A DNA stretch of 64,000 bases, taken from positions 62,001 through 126,000 of the forward strand of contig NZ_FOIL01000003.1 of assembly GCF_900101295.1 (NCBI RefSeq), written 5' to 3'. Origin of the DNA: [Clostridium] aminophilum (GTDB taxonomy: Bacteria > Bacillota > Clostridia > Lachnospirales > Lachnospiraceae). This document shows positions 1-8,491 of the stretch, piece by piece. The first letter of the stretch is position 1, and the number at the start of each line of letters is the position of its first letter. Made by a program: the position numbers and the translations under genes. The notes under the pieces are model-generated. The model searched no databases, had not been told where the DNA came from, and worked only from the letters and a program-made list of their open reading frames with translations.

Positions 1-179
1 ACGGAATCGATTACTATCAGCTCGGTTACATGACCGGAAAACAGGCGGTCGAGATTCTCAGGGACGGAAAGAACGTTTCCGAGATGCCGATCGGATATCT
101 GGATCAGGAGAAATGTGCGCTGAAGGTCAATGAAGAGACCGCGAAGTCTCTCGGCCTTGATCCGGCAGCTGTCAAATAA
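1..179 (+). CDS. ABC transporter substrate-binding protein, C-terminal fragment
   Basis: The window opens inside this gene; the last 58 codons are visible and end in TAA at 177-179. The peptide (GIDYYQLGYMTGKQAV at its start, ending GLDPAAVK) matches the C-terminus of TrpX-type (ABC_sub_bind family) extracytoplasmic binding proteins, where a tyrosine- and glycine-rich stretch is followed by a lever of alternating acidic and lysine residues. The permease and ATPase of the same system follow directly, so the three form one importer operon. The family takes up aromatic amino acids or other small molecules; the substrate cannot be told from this fragment. The family call rests as much on context as on the fragment. 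Confidence 0.8.
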   Translation, partial: GIDYYQLGYMTGKQAVEILRDGKNVSEMPIGYLDQEKCALKVNEETAKSLGLDPAAVK

Positions 180-216
180 TCAGACGATATCGGTTATATA
201 TGAAACAGAGGTAAGC

Positions 217-1134
217 ATGGACGGACTTTTGGTATCGCTTCAGGGCGCGGCCGCACAGGGTGTGCTCTGGGGAGTAATGGTGATCGGAGTGTATATTACA
301 TTCCGGCTGATGAACATTGCGGATATGACCTGCGACGGCAGTTTTGCTCTCGGCGGATGCATCTGTGCGGTTCTCGTGGTGTCAATGGGCGTTGATCCGG
401 TACTCGCGATTGCGCTGGCGATGCTGGCCGGCGTGGCAGCAGGTGCGGTGACCGGTATTTTGCATACGATGTTTGAGATTCCGGCGATCCTTGCCGGAAT
501 CCTCACACAGATCTCTCTTTGGTCGATCAATCTCCGGATCATGGGCGGCAAATCCAACATTCCGCTTCTGAAGACACCGACCGTCATCAGTTCCCTGGCG
601 GATTCCTCGGGCATGACACAGTCGGCGGCATCGCTGATTGTCGGTTTTGTCGTGGTGACAGCGGTGATTGTGATTACCTACTGGTTTTTCGGGACCGAAC
701 TCGGAAGCGCACTCCGCGCAACCGGAAACAATGAAGATATGATCCGGGCGCAGGGTGTGGACACACGCTTCACCAAGCTGGTTGCGCTGATGGTCTCCAA
801 CGGCCTTGTGGCCCTGTCGGGGGCGCTGGTCTGCCAGAGCCAGAAGTACGCCGATATCGGCAGCGGAACCGGTGCGATCGTCATTGGCCTTGCCGCTATT
901 GTCATCGGAGAAGTGCTGATGGGGCGCCTCATCCCGTTCTATTGGAAACTCATTGCGACAGTTGTGGGATCTGTGGTATATTTTATGATACGAGCAATCG
1001 TTCTTCGCCTCGGATTAAACGCGAATGACATGAAACTTCTGAGTGCCGTCATCGTTGCACTGGCTCTCAGTATCCCGGTTGCCATGGCAAAATACCGGAT
1101 CAGTCACAGCTATCGTGAGGGAGGTGAGGAATAG
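217..1134 (+). CDS. ABC transporter permease (TrpY-like, BPD_transp_2 family)
   Basis: A 305-residue, very hydrophobic protein with about eight or nine membrane segments, and the inner-membrane channel of the importer whose binding protein precedes it. It belongs to the branched-chain amino acid/sugar permease superfamily; the glycine- and alanine-rich helices and the motif GSALRATGNNEDMIRAQGV (about residues 168-186) are typical of TrpY-like members. I start at ATG 217, preceded by AGAGGT a few bases upstream. A longer in-frame start at 130 lies inside the upstream gene and would add a hydrophilic extension the family lacks. The stop overlaps the GTG of the ATPase gene by one base, which suggests translational coupling. 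Confidence 0.85.
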   Translation: MDGLLVSLQGAAAQGVLWGVMVIGVYITFRLMNIADMTCDGSFALGGCICAVLVVSMGVDPVLAIALAMLAGVAAGAVTGILHTMFEIPAILAGILTQISLWSINLRIMGGKSNIPLLKTPTVISSLADSSGMTQSAASLIVGFVVVTAVIVITYWFFGTELGSALRATGNNEDMIRAQGVDTRFTKLVALMVSNGLVALSGALVCQSQKYADIGSGTGAIVIGLAAIVIGEVLMGRLIPFYWKLIATVVGSVVYFMIRAIVLRLGLNANDMKLLSAVIVALALSIPVAMAKYRISHSYREGGEE

Positions 1135-1931
1135 TGCTTGTATTGGAAAATGTTCGAAAGACGTTCAATAAAGGAACCGTAAACGAGAAGAAAGCACTGA
1201 ACGGCATCAATCTTCACCTGAATCCGGGTGATTTTGTGACCGTGATCGGCGGAAACGGAGCCGGCAAATCGACCATGCTGAACATGATTGCCGGCGTATA
1301 TCCGATCGATTCGGGACGGATCATCATTGACGGGGATAATGTTTCCCGGGAGAAAGAGCATCGCAGAGCGCGCTGCATCGGGCGTGTGTTTCAGGATCCG
1401 ATGAAGGGCACCTGCGCGAATATGGAGATCGAGGAGAACCTCGCTCTGGCTCTTAGGAGAGGGAAGAGCCGCGGACTCGGTTGGGGCATCCGTAAGAGAG
1501 AGAAAGATTTCTACCGCGATCAGCTTGCGCAGCTGGATCTCGGTCTTCAGACGAGAATGACCAGCAAAGTCGGTCTGCTGTCCGGCGGACAGAGACAGGC
1601 GCTGACGCTTCTGATGGCAACACTGCAGAAACCGAAACTCCTGCTTCTGGATGAACACACGGCAGCCCTGGATCCGAAAACGGCAAAGAAAGTTCTTGAT
1701 CTGACGCAGAAGATAGTGGCAGAGCAGCAGCTCACCACTCTGATGGTCACGCACAATATGCGCGACGCAATCAATATCGGCAACCGACTGATCATGATGC
1801 ATGACGGAAGGATCATCTATGATGTGGCCGGCGAAGAGAAAAAACACCTTACGGTGGAAGACCTTCTGAAGAAGTTTGAGACAGTAAGCGGAGAAGAGTT
1901 CGCAAACGACCGCATGATGCTCACAGACTAA
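1134..1931 (+). CDS. ABC transporter ATP-binding protein (TrpZ-like)
   Basis: A 265-residue cytoplasmic ATPase that powers the importer. Visible motifs in order are Walker A GGNGAGKST (about residues 38-46), the Q-loop in GRVFQDP, the signature LSGGQRQAL (about 143-151), Walker B LLLLDEHTAALDP (about 165-177) and the switch histidine in MVTHNM. The start is GTG at 1134, overlapping the permease stop by one base. His in place of the more common Pro/Ala after the Walker B Glu is usual in this subfamily. Length is normal. The next gene begins 13 bases downstream with no terminator, so some read-through into the cell wall hydrolase gene is likely. Confidence 0.9.
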   Translation: MLVLENVRKTFNKGTVNEKKALNGINLHLNPGDFVTVIGGNGAGKSTMLNMIAGVYPIDSGRIIIDGDNVSREKEHRRARCIGRVFQDPMKGTCANMEIEENLALALRRGKSRGLGWGIRKREKDFYRDQLAQLDLGLQTRMTSKVGLLSGGQRQALTLLMATLQKPKLLLLDEHTAALDPKTAKKVLDLTQKIVAEQQLTTLMVTHNMRDAINIGNRLIMMHDGRIIYDVAGEEKKHLTVEDLLKKFETVSGEEFANDRMMLTD

Positions 1932-1944
1932 CGAGGTTTGCCTG

Positions 1945-3540
1945 ATGCAGGACAAGAAAAGACACAAAAAAACCAATAAGATCCTTTCCGGAGAGCACAT
2001 CTCCGGAAAGGGATTTTTCAGCGGGGCCGGCGGAAAAAGTCCATCCCGTGGAATACGCATCCTGAATGCGTGTCTCACGGTGGTGATTCTGATTCTGCTT
2101 CTGGTCCTGCTTTCCTTTGCCCTTCGAAGCTGCGCAAGAACGGGCGGCGTAGAGGGCAGTTCCGGCAGTATGCCGGCTGCCGCGGAGACCGGCACTTCGG
2201 CGCCGGCTGTGCAGTTTGGTGAGGCGGCGAAACAGGCAGTGGTCGATTCATACACGAATCTCGGGTATACCAAAGTGGAAGGTTATCTGAATATCCGAAA
2301 AGAGCCGTCCACCTCAGCAGAGATCATCGGAAAGCTTCAGGGCGGCGCCGTGTGTGAGATCACCGGAAACCCGACGGAGGGATGGTATCAGATTTCTTCC
2401 GGCGGAATCGAGGGCTTTGTCACCACGGAGTTTATTCTGACCGGGGATGAGGCCAAAAAGGAAGCGCTTGCCAATGTGTGCGAGAGAGCGGTCATCACCG
2501 CGGACTCCGTCAACATCCGAAAAGAACCGAACACCGAGTCGGAGGTTGTCGCACAGGCACTTCGCAACGAGCGGTATGAGGTCAGGGGAGAGATGCAGGA
2601 CGGCTGGATTCCGGTGACTGCGGGATTCATTTCTGCCGATTTTGCCGAGCGGAAGCTGGCCCTCAACGAGGCGCGGAAACTGGATCTGAAATCCATGGTG
2701 CTGAATTTCTATACCAATCCCGGCGTGTCCAAGGTGGACAACTATCTGAACATCCGTGATTCGGCGAGTCCGGACGGAAAGATCATCGGAAAGATGACCA
2801 GCAAGTGCGGTGCGGAGATTCTCGGGGAGGAAGGCGACTGGTACCGGATTCAGTCCGGCCCGGTGACCGGCTATGTCAAGAAAGACTACATTGCCACCGG
2901 CGATGAGGCGAAGCAGCTTGCCATGGACAATGCAAAACTGATGGCGATCATCTCCGATGATGTGGTAAACGCGCGGACAGAACCCAACACCGACGCCACC
3001 ATCTGGACGCAGCTGACCAATTCCGAGCGCTACGATGTTTTGAAGCAGGAGGACGGCTGGGTTGCGATCGAGATCGGCGACGATGAGACCGCCTATGTCA
3101 AGAATGACTATGTGGATGTCCGGTATGCGATCCCGGAGGCCATTGAGTTCTCGCCGGTTTCCGTGGAGGATGAACTCCGCGCAAAACTGGTCAATTATGC
3201 CCTGCAGTTCGTCGGAAACAAGTATGTCTGGGGCGGAAATGATCCGCACACCGGCGCGGACTGCTCCGGCTTTGTCAAATACGTCTATCAGCATGTGGCC
3301 GGAATCACGCTGGAGAGAACGTCCCGCGTTCAGGCGACACAGGGAAAGAAGATTTCGGAATCCCAGCTCAAACCGGGTGATTTGATCTTCTACAAACACC
3401 GGAACGGCGTGGTCGGGCATGTTTCCATGTATATCGGAAACGGTCAGATCGTTCACGCGGCAAACCGGCGCAGGGGCATTATCATTTCCAGTTATCCTTA
3501 TATGACGCCCTCCAGTTTTTCCAATATGTTGGGCGACTGA
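1945..3540 (+). CDS. SH3-domain NlpC/P60 peptidoglycan endopeptidase, membrane-anchored
   Basis: A 531-residue protein with a basic N-terminus, one membrane segment at about residues 40-60, four bacterial SH3-type repeats (about 95-160, 180-230, 250-315 and 335-390; each carries an LNIRKEP, VNARTEP or similar signature) and a C-terminal NlpC/P60 domain from about 410. The catalytic cysteine is Cys440 in GADCSGF and the histidine is His492 in GHVSMYIGNG. Such enzymes cut the gamma-D-Glu to diamino-acid bond of wall peptides, and the SH3 repeats hold them in the wall. It is a paralogue of the next gene, with the same repeat order, so the pair arose by tandem duplication. It ends at a strong terminator. 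Confidence 0.9.
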   Translation: MQDKKRHKKTNKILSGEHISGKGFFSGAGGKSPSRGIRILNACLTVVILILLLVLLSFALRSCARTGGVEGSSGSMPAAAETGTSAPAVQFGEAAKQAVVDSYTNLGYTKVEGYLNIRKEPSTSAEIIGKLQGGAVCEITGNPTEGWYQISSGGIEGFVTTEFILTGDEAKKEALANVCERAVITADSVNIRKEPNTESEVVAQALRNERYEVRGEMQDGWIPVTAGFISADFAERKLALNEARKLDLKSMVLNFYTNPGVSKVDNYLNIRDSASPDGKIIGKMTSKCGAEILGEEGDWYRIQSGPVTGYVKKDYIATGDEAKQLAMDNAKLMAIISDDVVNARTEPNTDATIWTQLTNSERYDVLKQEDGWVAIEIGDDETAYVKNDYVDVRYAIPEAIEFSPVSVEDELRAKLVNYALQFVGNKYVWGGNDPHTGADCSGFVKYVYQHVAGITLERTSRVQATQGKKISESQLKPGDLIFYKHRNGVVGHVSMYIGNGQIVHAANRRRGIIISSYPYMTPSSFSNMLGD

Positions 3541-3567
3541 TCCAAAACAGACACAGGATACAGAGCG

Positions 3568-3607
3568 AATCGGGTAGGAAGCGGATATGCTTCCTACTCG
3601 ATTTTTT
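3568..3607 (+). terminator. Rho-independent terminator after the first NlpC/P60 gene
   Basis: A 14-bp stem (ATCGGGTAGGAAGC at 3569-3582 with GCTTCCTACTCGAT at 3589-3602, one G-T pair) closes a 6-base loop and runs into a T tract. Confidence 0.85.
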
Positions 3608-3626
3608 ATGAGACTTGTGCTATAGT
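3598..3626 (+). promoter_or_regulatory. Probable sigma-A promoter for the second NlpC/P60 gene
   Basis: TATAGT (3621-3626) lies 17 bases after TCGATT (3598-3603). The -35 match is weak and overlaps the preceding terminator. Transcription from here would begin at about 3632, at the start of the structured leader. Confidence 0.4.
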
Positions 3627-3631
3627 AAGGT

Positions 3632-3836
3632 TTGATTTTACAACGGAGGGGTCAGTCTGCGCATTTTCGGGGAATCCGGGTGCGGGGCAGAGGGGCCTCC
3701 CGGCTCAGCCGGAAAAATCCCGGGCTGAGGAAAAACACTCCGCAGGGATGCATACGGATTGGGGACGATGCTCAGGCACGAATCCGGTGTTCAGGATATG
3801 CGGACGAGTTTTGGAAACAGAGGAGTCACACAACAT
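3632..3836 (+). promoter_or_regulatory. Structured 5' leader, candidate c-di-AMP (ydaO-type) riboswitch
   Basis: About 200 untranslated bases separate the probable promoter from the ATG at 3837. The leader is rich in G/C stems: CTCAGCC pairs with GGCTGAG around 3698-3727, and TCTGC with GCAGA brackets the GGGGAATCC stretch near 3672. Two pieces, GGGGAATCC and CACGAATCCGG (near 3778), recall the conserved GGGGUGAAUCC and CCCGAAUCCGUCAGC blocks of ydaO/yuaA RNAs. Those RNAs typically control SH3/NlpC-P60 and other wall-hydrolase genes, as here. The match is by eye only and the second block diverges after CCGG, so the class assignment is tentative. That the leader is structured is more certain. 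Confidence 0.42.
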
Positions 3837-5471
3837 ATGGATGAGAATAATTATCTGGAGCGCCTGAAGAAGGCGAAGAGGAAGCGTGAAGGCCGTGATC
3901 CGATGCATCGGTTCATGAATCTTGCCACCGGCGTGATCATCGTTTTGGCGGTTGTCCTGGTTGCAAGAATCGCCCAGGGCGGAAAACTGTCGATCGGATT
4001 TCCGGCGAAGGAAGCAGAGACTGCGGCGGAAAGCACCGCGCAGGAAACTTCTGCGGACGCGCTTCTTGCGGAAGAGCAGACGGTTGCGGAGACGCTTTCT
4101 CCGGAACAGCTGAAAAAGGCGGTGGTGGATTCTTATCAGAATCTCGGCATTGCCAATGTGGAAGGTTTTGTCAACATCCGTGAGTCGGCCGGCGCGAACG
4201 CAAAGATTCTCGGAAAATTAAACGGCGGAGCGGCCTGCGAGATCGAGGATACATCCACGGAGGGATGGTACCGAATCAAATCCGGCGGAATCGAGGGATA
4301 TGTCGCTACCCAGTTCATCCTCACCGGCGAAGAGGCAAAGCAGAAGGCACAGGCCCTCGTCAAGGAGAGAGCGGTTGTCGCGACGGACAAACTCAACATC
4401 CGGGAAGCAGCAGACGGAACAAGCCAGATTATGGGAAGCGCACTGAGAAATGAGCGATATGACATTCTCAGCAATGAGAACGGCTGGATCGGCATTGAGA
4501 ACGGCTATATTTCGGCCGACTATGTCAAGATTGAGTATGCGCTGAATGAGGCAAGACAGCTGGATCTGCACACGGCGGTGCTGAATATGTATGACAATAT
4601 GGGTATCTCCAATGTCGACACATATCTGAACATCCGCGACAAGGCTGGCGAGGACGGCAATATCATCGGAAAGATGCCGGGAAAAGCCGCCGGCAACATT
4701 CTGGAGACCAGTGAGGACGGACAATGGTACCGGATTCAGTCCGGACCGGTGACCGGTTATGTCAAGGCGGAGTTTATCATGACCGGAGATGCCGCAAAGG
4801 CGTCCGCTCTGGATAATGCAAAGCTTATGGCTGTCGTCAACACAGACGTGGCCAACGCGAGAACGGAGCCGAACACGAATTCCAAGATCTGGACTCAGAT
4901 CGCGAATTCGGAGAAATATGATGTTGTGGATCAGGACACCGACGGCTGGATTCACATTCAGCTGGATGATGATACCGCTTACGTGGCCAATGATTACGTG
5001 GATGTAATCTACGGTCTCAACGAGGCGGTTGCCTACACGCCGCCGGCACCGGAACCGCCGAAGGAGGAGAAAAAGAAGGATTCGTCCAAGAAGAGTTCTT
5101 CTTCTTCCAAGAGCAGCACCGGAAGTTCCATCGCGTCCTATGCGACCCAGTTCCTGGGCAATCCGTATGTATGGGGCGGATCCAGCCTGACACACGGAAC
5201 CGACTGCTCCGGTTTCACCATGTCGGTTATGGCGCATTACGGCGTCAGCCTGCCTCATCATGCGGCTTCGCAGGCGCAGATGGGAACCAAAGTTTCCAGC
5301 GGCGATCTTCGCGCCGGAGATCTGGTATTCTACTCCAACGGAGGCGGCATCAATCACGTGGCTCTCTACATCGGAAACGGTAAGGTGGTTCACGCGTCCA
5401 ACAAAAAGAGCGGAATCAAGATTTCAACCTGGAATTACAGAACCCCGACAACCATCCGCCGGTATCTGTAA
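3837..5471 (+). CDS. SH3-domain NlpC/P60 peptidoglycan endopeptidase, membrane-anchored (second paralogue)
   Basis: A 544-residue paralogue of the preceding hydrolase. It has a basic N-terminus, one membrane segment (about residues 22-42), four SH3-type repeats, then a Lys/Ser-rich linker (about 405-430: PPKEEKKKDSSKKSSSSS) that the first copy lacks, and a C-terminal NlpC/P60 domain. Catalytic residues are Cys457 in GTDCSGF and His507 in NHVALYIGNG. I start at ATG 3837 (AGGAG at 3821-3825); in-frame starts further upstream lie inside the structured leader. It probably cleaves wall peptide stems during growth or separation. It has its own promoter and leader, unlike the first copy, so the two are likely regulated differently. 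Confidence 0.9.
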   Translation: MDENNYLERLKKAKRKREGRDPMHRFMNLATGVIIVLAVVLVARIAQGGKLSIGFPAKEAETAAESTAQETSADALLAEEQTVAETLSPEQLKKAVVDSYQNLGIANVEGFVNIRESAGANAKILGKLNGGAACEIEDTSTEGWYRIKSGGIEGYVATQFILTGEEAKQKAQALVKERAVVATDKLNIREAADGTSQIMGSALRNERYDILSNENGWIGIENGYISADYVKIEYALNEARQLDLHTAVLNMYDNMGISNVDTYLNIRDKAGEDGNIIGKMPGKAAGNILETSEDGQWYRIQSGPVTGYVKAEFIMTGDAAKASALDNAKLMAVVNTDVANARTEPNTNSKIWTQIANSEKYDVVDQDTDGWIHIQLDDDTAYVANDYVDVIYGLNEAVAYTPPAPEPPKEEKKKDSSKKSSSSSKSSTGSSIASYATQFLGNPYVWGGSSLTHGTDCSGFTMSVMAHYGVSLPHHAASQAQMGTKVSSGDLRAGDLVFYSNGGGINHVALYIGNGKVVHASNKKSGIKISTWNYRTPTTIRRYL

Positions 5472-5513
5472 GATGTTATACCTCTGCCGGGACCGGTTCC
5501 CGGCGGAGACGGA

Positions 5514-5533
5514 ACGCTCCCGGTGCGGAGCGT
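5514..5533 (+). other. Hairpin between the second NlpC/P60 gene and the small membrane protein gene
   Basis: ACGCTCC (5514-5520) and GGAGCGT (5527-5533) form a perfect 7-bp stem. A GC-rich palindrome lies just before it (about 5486-5504). No T tract follows, so it may slow or partly end transcription rather than terminate it fully. Confidence 0.4.
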
Positions 5534-5566
5534 CTGGCCGCGCTGCGGCAGGAAAGGTGTGAATAT

Positions 5567-5803
5567 ATGGAACAGATTATTGCAATCGTTATCGGTTCTC
5601 TGTTCATCGCGGGACTTGCTGCCTCTCTGGCTTTCCTGTATAAGGATAAGCCGATGCAGAGCAGTCCGTGCAGGACATGTACTGCCGACTGTCCTTCCAA
5701 GAAACTTTCTCCGGAAGAGCAGAAAGAATACTACAAAAAAGAACTGGAAAAGATAAAAGCCTCCAAATGCGGGGAAACACGAAAGGAAAAAGAAGATGTT
5801 TAA
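5567..5803 (+). CDS. Small single-pass membrane protein with cysteine cluster, unknown function
   Basis: A 78-residue protein with an N-terminal membrane helix (about residues 4-25), a cysteine cluster CRTCTADC at about residues 35-42, a Lys/Glu-rich helix and one further Cys near the end. ATG 5567 follows AGGAAAGGTG. The layout (short membrane anchor, CxxC-type cluster) is like small FeoB-associated or NifU-adjacent Cys-rich proteins, but no specific family is recognised. Its 3' end overlaps the start of the DUF1846 gene by 8 bases, so the two are probably translationally coupled. The cysteines could bind metal or form disulfides. Confidence 0.65.
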   Translation: MEQIIAIVIGSLFIAGLAASLAFLYKDKPMQSSPCRTCTADCPSKKLSPEEQKEYYKKELEKIKASKCGETRKEKEDV

Positions 5804-7280
5804 GATTGGTTTTGACAACGAACAGTATCTGAAAATGCAGTCGGAGCACATTCGCGAGCGAATCTCCAAATTCGGCGGCAAACTCTATCTGGAATTCGGC
5901 GGCAAGCTTTTCGACGATTACCATGCGTCCCGTGTTCTTCCGGGATTCATGCCGGACAGTAAGATCAAAATGCTGGCGGAGCTTCGGGATGACGTGGAAG
6001 TCGTTCTTGTCATCAATGCCAATGACATCGAGAAGAATAAAGTGCGCGGCGATCTGGGAATCACCTATGATATGGATGTTCTCCGCCTGATCGACGCATT
6101 CCGCGGCTACGGTCTCTATGTCGGCAGCGTGGTCATGACCCGGTATGAGGGTCAGGAGAGTGCCATCGCTTATGAGAAAAAGCTGAAAGCCCTCGGCGTC
6201 AGGGTTTACCGACATTACACCATTGCCGGTTATCCGGGCAACATTCCGCTGATCATCAGCGAGGAAGGCTTCGGAAAGAACGACTATATTGAGACAAAGC
6301 GCCCGCTGGTGGTTGTCACGGCTCCGGGACCAGGAAGCGGCAAGATGGCTGTGGCGCTTTCCCAGCTCTACCATGAGAACAAGCGCGGCGTGAAGGCAGG
6401 ATACGCAAAGTTCGAGACCTTCCCGATCTGGAACCTTCCGCTTTCTCACCCGGTGAACCTCGCGTATGAGGCGGCGACGGCGGATCTGAACGATGTGAAC
6501 ATGATTGACCCGTATCATCTGGAGGCCTACGGCGTTTCCACCGTCAACTACAACCGTGACGTGGAGGTGTTCCCGGTACTGAACGCCATCTTCAAGAAAA
6601 TCTACGGCGAGTCCCCATATAAGTCTCCGACGGATATGGGTGTCAACATGGCCGGAAAATGCATCATCGACGATGAGGCATGCCGCGAGGCATCCCGTCA
6701 GGAGATTGTGCGCCGGTATTACAAGGAAATGTGTGAGCAGAGAAAGGGCGGCGGCTCCGCGTCCGCGTCCGCAAAGCTGGAACTGCTGATGGACAAGGCG
6801 GAGACCGGTATCGGAGACCGCCCGGTTGTCGCGGCGGCAAATCTCAAGGCAGAGGTGACCGGCGAGCCGGCGGCGGCCATCGAGCTTCCGGACGGCCAGG
6901 TAATCACCGGCAAGACAACGACGCTTCTGGGCGCGTCCAGTGCAATGCTCTTAAATGCGCTGAAGGTTCTGGCGGGAATCGACGATTCCGTGAAGGTTAT
7001 CGCTCCGGATGTCATCGAGCCGATTCAGCATCTGAAGGTATCCCATCTCGGAAACCACAATCCGAGACTGCATATCAATGAGATCCTGATCGCGCTGACC
7101 ATCTGCGCGTCGACGAATCCGGCGGCGGAGAAGTGCATGGAACAGCTCGGAAACCTCAAGAACTGCGAGGCACATTCCTCTGTTATGCTTGCGGCAGTGG
7201 ACGAGCACACCTTCCAGAAGCTCGGCGTCAATCTGACCTGCGAGCCGAAGTACCAGACCAAGAAGCTGTTCCACGGCTGA
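5796..7280 (+). CDS. DUF1846 (UPF0371) family protein
   Basis: A 494-residue soluble protein that matches the UPF0371/DUF1846 family over its whole length. It starts FKIGFDNEQYLKMQSEHI and has a central glycine-rich motif TAPGPGSGKMAVALSQLYHE (about residues 175-194) that resembles a nucleotide-binding loop. The family is common in Firmicutes, is about 490-500 residues long, and has no agreed biochemical function. The ATG at 5796 overlaps the preceding small gene by 8 bases. The C-terminal half carries NHNPRLHINEILIALT, typical of the family. No signal peptide or membrane segment is present. Confidence 0.9.
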   Translation: MFKIGFDNEQYLKMQSEHIRERISKFGGKLYLEFGGKLFDDYHASRVLPGFMPDSKIKMLAELRDDVEVVLVINANDIEKNKVRGDLGITYDMDVLRLIDAFRGYGLYVGSVVMTRYEGQESAIAYEKKLKALGVRVYRHYTIAGYPGNIPLIISEEGFGKNDYIETKRPLVVVTAPGPGSGKMAVALSQLYHENKRGVKAGYAKFETFPIWNLPLSHPVNLAYEAATADLNDVNMIDPYHLEAYGVSTVNYNRDVEVFPVLNAIFKKIYGESPYKSPTDMGVNMAGKCIIDDEACREASRQEIVRRYYKEMCEQRKGGGSASASAKLELLMDKAETGIGDRPVVAAANLKAEVTGEPAAAIELPDGQVITGKTTTLLGASSAMLLNALKVLAGIDDSVKVIAPDVIEPIQHLKVSHLGNHNPRLHINEILIALTICASTNPAAEKCMEQLGNLKNCEAHSSVMLAAVDEHTFQKLGVNLTCEPKYQTKKLFHG

Positions 7281-7299
7281 TGAAAGAATGTGAGAAAGA

Positions 7300-8427
7300 G
7301 TGACCATACGATGTAGAAAACAATCCGGGAGGAAATGCGGGCGGACGCTGCTGATCTCGCTGTTAGCCGCATTTCTCCTTGCGACGCCGGCATACGCCGA
7401 TCCCGAGGAGACGGCGCAGAATCCGTCGGCGGAGGAGATTGTCCGGGACAGCGTCCCGGAAGACCGGAATTCATACGAAGAGCGCAATGACGGCACCATT
7501 ACCGTGAACGGGGAGACCTTTCAGATCATCAATGATCCCGTGCACGGCAATGAGGGCTGCATGCGCATGACAAAGAGCGCGGGGCCGGATTCGGAAAAAA
7601 CCGATTGGGATGTGCTTCAGAATGCCATTGCCGAGTTTGTGGAAAAGTACGATGTCAACCGGAAATCCACGGATTTTGAAAAAGAAATCGCCATCATCCG
7701 GGGACTGGTGAAAGAGTGCACCTATGAGGTGAAACAAGGAAGTCTTGAAAACTATACCGCGTACAGCTGTCTCGTGGGACACCGGGCCCAGTGTGCCGGA
7801 TATTCGGATGCATTTCTGCAGATTGTGCGCGCCGTCATGCCGGATACGGAAGTCCGCTATATACACAGCGATCTTCATGCATGGAATCTGATCCGTTTAG
7901 GACGTCACTGGTATCATGTCGATGCCACGTGGGAAGATGACGACAGTACCGGAGATCTTGTCAACCGATATATCAATCTGAGCGACGACGAGATTGAGTC
8001 CACCGGTTATCATCACTGGGACCGGGAAGACACCGGAACGCCGGCAGTTCCGTCAGCGGACGGAGAGGCATACGGGCCCATGACCGTGCAGTATTATCTG
8101 CAGAGCGGCAAAACCGAGGCGACTCCGGATCCTCTGGTCATCAAGCTTGCGCCGGACGGATCCACAAGGATGACAGAGGTCCGAGACCGGATCGTTCACG
8201 CTGTGAGAAGAAGCAGGGATGCGGGCAGACATATCACGCGCATCTATATCGACGGCCTGGGATACGGGATTCACCGGGAGCAGATCACCACAATCATGCT
8301 CGGCGTCCGCGACCGTCTGCGTCAGTCGCTCCAGTATCTTCCCCAGTCCTGGTTCGTCTATCAGGAGGATGATGAGTCCTACACGGTGGCGGAGACCGGA
8401 ACGATGATCAGCATTCTGACGCGCTGA
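7300..8427 (+). CDS. Secreted transglutaminase-like (cysteine protease fold) protein
   Basis: A 375-residue protein with a clear signal peptide (Arg/Lys-rich start, hydrophobic core, likely cleavage after ATPAYA near residue 33). The transglutaminase-core triad is visible: Cys165 in QCAGYSDAF, His193 in DLHAWNLI and Asp208 in YHVDATWED. This is the layout of bacterial secreted transglutaminase-superfamily domains, which usually act as proteases or amidases on wall or surface proteins. The C-terminal 110 residues are unassigned. Translation probably starts at GTG 7300 with GAGAAAGAG just upstream; no ATG fits the signal peptide. It lies 19 bases after the DUF1846 gene. Confidence 0.8.
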   Translation: MTIRCRKQSGRKCGRTLLISLLAAFLLATPAYADPEETAQNPSAEEIVRDSVPEDRNSYEERNDGTITVNGETFQIINDPVHGNEGCMRMTKSAGPDSEKTDWDVLQNAIAEFVEKYDVNRKSTDFEKEIAIIRGLVKECTYEVKQGSLENYTAYSCLVGHRAQCAGYSDAFLQIVRAVMPDTEVRYIHSDLHAWNLIRLGRHWYHVDATWEDDDSTGDLVNRYINLSDDEIESTGYHHWDREDTGTPAVPSADGEAYGPMTVQYYLQSGKTEATPDPLVIKLAPDGSTRMTEVRDRIVHAVRRSRDAGRHITRIYIDGLGYGIHREQITTIMLGVRDRLRQSLQYLPQSWFVYQEDDESYTVAETGTMISILTR

Positions 8428-8491
8428 GCGGAGAGGTCTTCCTGAAAAAACGGGAAAACGATAAATAATAAAAATAAGAGGTAAGCCTGTT

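Noticed and set aside
2314-3456. Long open frame on the minus strand opposite the first NlpC/P60 gene, and similar ones opposite other GC-rich genes (for example 4218-5393, 9851-11191, 13000-14232, 24561-26240)
   Set aside because: They mirror strongly coding plus-strand genes, have no family signatures and no ribosome sites; they come from GC-rich codon structure.
3632-3844. A 70-codon open frame in the leader before the second NlpC/P60 gene
   Set aside because: Its sequence is low-complexity Arg/Gly and overlaps a structured leader; no ribosome site was seen at its start.
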